From NCBI GenBank assembly GCA_019694165.1, contig JAIBCL010000007.1, positions 62,001 through 126,000 on the forward strand: 64,000 nt of DNA, in the 5' to 3' direction. The notes beneath the pieces were generated by a model. That model was not told the origin of the DNA, searched no databases, and worked only from the letters and a program-made list of their open reading frames with translations. The stretch is from Verrucomicrobiaceae bacterium. Lineage in GTDB: Bacteria; Verrucomicrobiota; Verrucomicrobiia; Verrucomicrobiales; Verrucomicrobiaceae. Position numbers and translations under genes: made by a program. This document shows, one piece after another, positions 61,880 to 64,000 of the stretch (positions are counted from its first letter, which is position 1; the number at the start of each line of letters is the position of its first letter).

Positions 61880-63343
61880 CTACCAGCCGCCGCCGAGCGC
61901 CTTGATGAGCAGGACGGTCGAGAGGAATTGCTCGCCATTGATTCGCGTCAGCTCCTGCTCGGCCCGCAGCAGCGTGCGCTGGGCGTCGAGCACTTCATAA
62001 TAGGCGACGAGTCCCGCCGAGTACCGTTTCTCCGCGAGTTCGACGGTCTTTTGCGCGCCGGCGACGGTTTGCGCCTGCGCCGCGGCCTGGCGGTTCAGGA
62101 TCGAAATGCCGCTGAGTGCGTCCTCGACATCACGCACGGCCTTGAGCACGGTCTCGCGATACGATCCGGCCGCCTGGAGATACTTCGCGCGTTGGGCATC
62201 GGTCTCGGCGAGGCGCTTGCCGCCATCAAAAACAGGCCATTGAACATCGGGGCCGAGCCCCCACACGTGACTCGCGGCGTCGGCCAGTTTCTTGAGATAA
62301 CTGGTCTCGCCGCCGTTCGACAATCCGATCTTCACGCTCGGAAACACGGCGGCACGGGCCACGCCGATGAGTGCGTTCTGCTCGGCCATGGTCCGCTCGG
62401 CAGCGGCGATGTCGGGCCTGCGCTCGAGCAAGTCGGACGGCAGCGAGGTCGGCACGGACGGTGGCGTGCCTGAGAGCGGCGACGGCGCGTGCGAGAGCTC
62501 AGCGGGCGTCGTGCCCACTAGCAGCGCGATGGCGTGATCCAGCTCGGCGCGCAGCTTTTCCAAACCGATGGCCTCCGAACGGGCGGTGGCGAGTTCCGTC
62601 TCGGCCTGCGCCACGTCGAGCTGCGCGGTGTCGCCCTGCTTGAAGCGGGCCTTGGCGAGATCGACCGCCTTCTCGCGCAGTTCGATGGCGCGCTTGAGCA
62701 GGGCGATCTCGGCATCCTGCGAACGGAGCGCGAAGTAATTGAGAGCGATCTCGCCTTGCAGCGTCAGCAGCACGCTGCGGTGGTCCGCCTCGGCGGATTC
62801 GGCCTTGGAGTTCGCGGCGGCGGATTGATTTCTGAGCTTGCCCCAGAAATCGAGTTCGTACTCGAGATCGAGCGTGCTCTTGATTCGCGTGGTGGTCACG
62901 CCACCGGCAAAAGTGTTCGCCAGCGTGCCGGAACCGTGGCTCCGCTTCACCGAGGAATTCCATGCGACGAAAGGAAACAGCCCGGCGCGATCCGCGCGGG
63001 CCAGCGCACGTGCCTCATCGACCTTGTGCATCGCCACTTCGAGCGTGGGGCTGTTTGCTTCCGCGCGCTGCATCAGCGCGGTGAGCCGGCTGTCACCAAA
63101 CAAGCGCCACCAGTTGCCACGCGAGTCGTGGTCACCCGGTTTAGCCTGCCGCCAGGGCCCGCTGGTCTTGAAGTGCGAGGGCAGCGCGACGGCCGGTGGG
63201 TCGTACTTGGGAGCGAGATTGCAGCCGGCGAGTGAAATGACGAACGCAGAGTGCAGAATGACGAATGAAGAGGAGCGGCGCGATGGATTCCTCGATTTGA
63301 AGGCCGCGTCGGCTGGTTTTTCGTCTGGGGTTTTCTTTTTCAT
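61880..63343 (-). CDS. TolC/NodT-family outer-membrane efflux lipoprotein
   Basis: A 487-aa outer-membrane factor. The signal region (SSSFVILHSAFVISLAGC) ends in a lipobox with Cys41; its codons contain the CATTCGTCATT simple repeat found in other signal peptides here. Two OEP repeats follow (LMQRAEANSPTLEVAMHKVD, ALARADRAGLFPFVAWN; then LLERRPDIAAAERTMAEQNA, GVARAAVFPSVKIGLSNGG), typical of OprM/NodT channels. It should form the exit duct of an RND or similar pump; no pump gene is in the window, and any would lie elsewhere. The start is the only ATG before the signal. Confidence 0.92.
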   Translation of the reverse strand: MKKKTPDEKPADAAFKSRNPSRRSSSFVILHSAFVISLAGCNLAPKYDPPAVALPSHFKTSGPWRQAKPGDHDSRGNWWRLFGDSRLTALMQRAEANSPTLEVAMHKVDEARALARADRAGLFPFVAWNSSVKRSHGSGTLANTFAGGVTTTRIKSTLDLEYELDFWGKLRNQSAAANSKAESAEADHRSVLLTLQGEIALNYFALRSQDAEIALLKRAIELREKAVDLAKARFKQGDTAQLDVAQAETELATARSEAIGLEKLRAELDHAIALLVGTTPAELSHAPSPLSGTPPSVPTSLPSDLLERRPDIAAAERTMAEQNALIGVARAAVFPSVKIGLSNGGETSYLKKLADAASHVWGLGPDVQWPVFDGGKRLAETDAQRAKYLQAAGSYRETVLKAVRDVEDALSGISILNRQAAAQAQTVAGAQKTVELAEKRYSAGLVAYYEVLDAQRTLLRAEQELTRINGEQFLSTVLLIKALGGGW

Positions 63344-63463
63344 TAATTGTCTTTCGGCGCTCGTGACGCAGTGATCATCATCCTCATTCTCCGTCCCTGA
63401 GGCTCATTGGACTTCTTGCCCAGGTTCTACGGCCTGGCAGGACACATTTGTTGTCATTTTCCT

Positions 63464-64000
63464 TCACTCGAGAACCCGCTTCGTGATCGCCGCCTCCATC
63501 GTCTGCGCGAGCACCTCGCACAGGGCTTCACACGCGGCTGCGTCACCATCATGGAAGGCATTGGCTCCCTCCGTCAATTTCACGAGGGAGAAAACGCCTC
63601 GCTTTTCGCCGGCGCAGTAAAACGGCACCGCCACCATCGCATGGGTCGTCTTGCCGAGAATCTGGTCAATGGCCGTCGAGTGCTGCGGCCCGAGATCACC
63701 GGCATCAGCGGAACGAGCGACACAGATGGTTTGCTCGTTTTTGAAACACCAGCTCACGATGCCAGCGCGCAAGGACTGGAGCTGACCGATCATTGCCGGC
63801 TCAGTCGGATTGAAGACGGCCTTGAGCGACATGGTCGCCTCATCCAGCAGCCACAGCGTTCCTGCATCAGCACCCGTCTTTGCCAGAACGCTCTCGTGGA
63901 GGATCGCCTCACGGCTGCCTAGCAAGGCCGCCAGATCGTCGGGTCCATGCCACGCCACCGTGCGTGTCACGGCGCGCTTCAGCCGGCCACGCTGCCCCGC
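63464..64000 (-). CDS. GAF-domain protein, cut by the window edge
   Basis: The minus-strand frame is open from the window end at 64000 to its stop at 63464, so the N-terminus is outside. At least 170 residues fit a GAF domain: HESVLAKTGADAGTLWLLDE, GIVSWCFKNEQTICV, AMVAVPFYCAGEKRGVFSLVK, and a closing helix CEALCEVLAQTMEAAI. GAF domains bind small ligands and often precede kinase, cyclase or sigma-54 modules. Here the protein ends just after GAF, so any output domain would lie upstream. It is an intracellular sensor by family, with unknown ligand. Confidence 0.75.
   Translation of the reverse strand, partial: AGQRGRLKRAVTRTVAWHGPDDLAALLGSREAILHESVLAKTGADAGTLWLLDEATMSLKAVFNPTEPAMIGQLQSLRAGIVSWCFKNEQTICVARSADAGDLGPQHSTAIDQILGKTTHAMVAVPFYCAGEKRGVFSLVKLTEGANAFHDGDAAACEALCEVLAQTMEAAITKRVLE

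Overview
The window looks like a chromosomal segment of a GC-rich member of the Verrucomicrobiota (Verrucomicrobiae). No rRNA or marker gene is present, so this rests on gene content: huge Ser/Thr kinases fused to SUMF1 (formylglycine-generating-enzyme-like) domains, secreted SHD1-domain proteins, a DUF1080 hydrolase, a MFS/spermidine-synthase-like fusion, a CcoN-CcoO fusion, and many short hairpin repeats and low-complexity signal-peptide regions. About 43 protein genes are supported. I recognised no tRNA, rRNA, CRISPR array, prophage or complete insertion sequence.

Layout. 1-8.4 kb: the 3' end of a peptidase-like gene, a Tat-exported dimethylformamidase-beta-like protein, a two-component system, two paralogous secreted beta-helix proteins and a third secreted repeat protein. 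8.4-11.4 kb (minus): a TolB-propeller/M28 peptidase/PDZ protein. 11.5-19 kb (plus): a Yej-type peptide ABC transporter operon with 2-4 nt junctions; the first ATPase reads through into a polyvalent-type protein kinase domain. An LRR gene remnant follows. 19.4-21.2 kb: an aquaglyceroporin and an aldo/keto reductase.

21.3-41.1 kb is a signalling and cell-envelope block. It holds two receptor-like Ser/Thr kinases of 1784 and 1732 aa. One is in an apparent operon with a DUF4058 protein and an FHA-class III cyclase. Three SHD1 genes (one broken, one fused to NlpC/P60) lie between the kinases. Four membrane or exported proteins of unknown function follow, and then a divergent ECF-type sigma factor. 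A phosphorylation / cyclic nucleotide / sigma-factor circuit directed at the envelope is a reasonable inference, not a demonstrated one.

41.1-47.4 kb: EamA and AEC transporters around a repeat-rich gap, then a cbb3 oxidase operon (ccoS-ccoNO-ccoQ-ccoP). 47.8-55.6 kb: a polyamine-synthase-like membrane protein and a cyanophycin locus (cyanophycin synthetase divergent from an ABC exporter and a DUF1854 protein). 56-64 kb: a second Tat-exported unknown protein with a DUF4126 membrane protein, a phytanoyl-CoA dioxygenase-like enzyme, an SGNH hydrolase, a DUF1080 protein, a TolC-type lipoprotein and the 3' part of a GAF-domain gene.

The most unusual non-genic signals are a roughly 145-bp element with covarying terminal inverted repeats, present twice and each time upstream of a Tat-exported protein gene (453-594 and 55750-55901); arrays of short hairpins with conserved pairing but changing sequence (42.3-42.5 and 61.7-61.9 kb); and the same class of repeat inserted in frame inside a kinase domain (28.05-28.10 kb).
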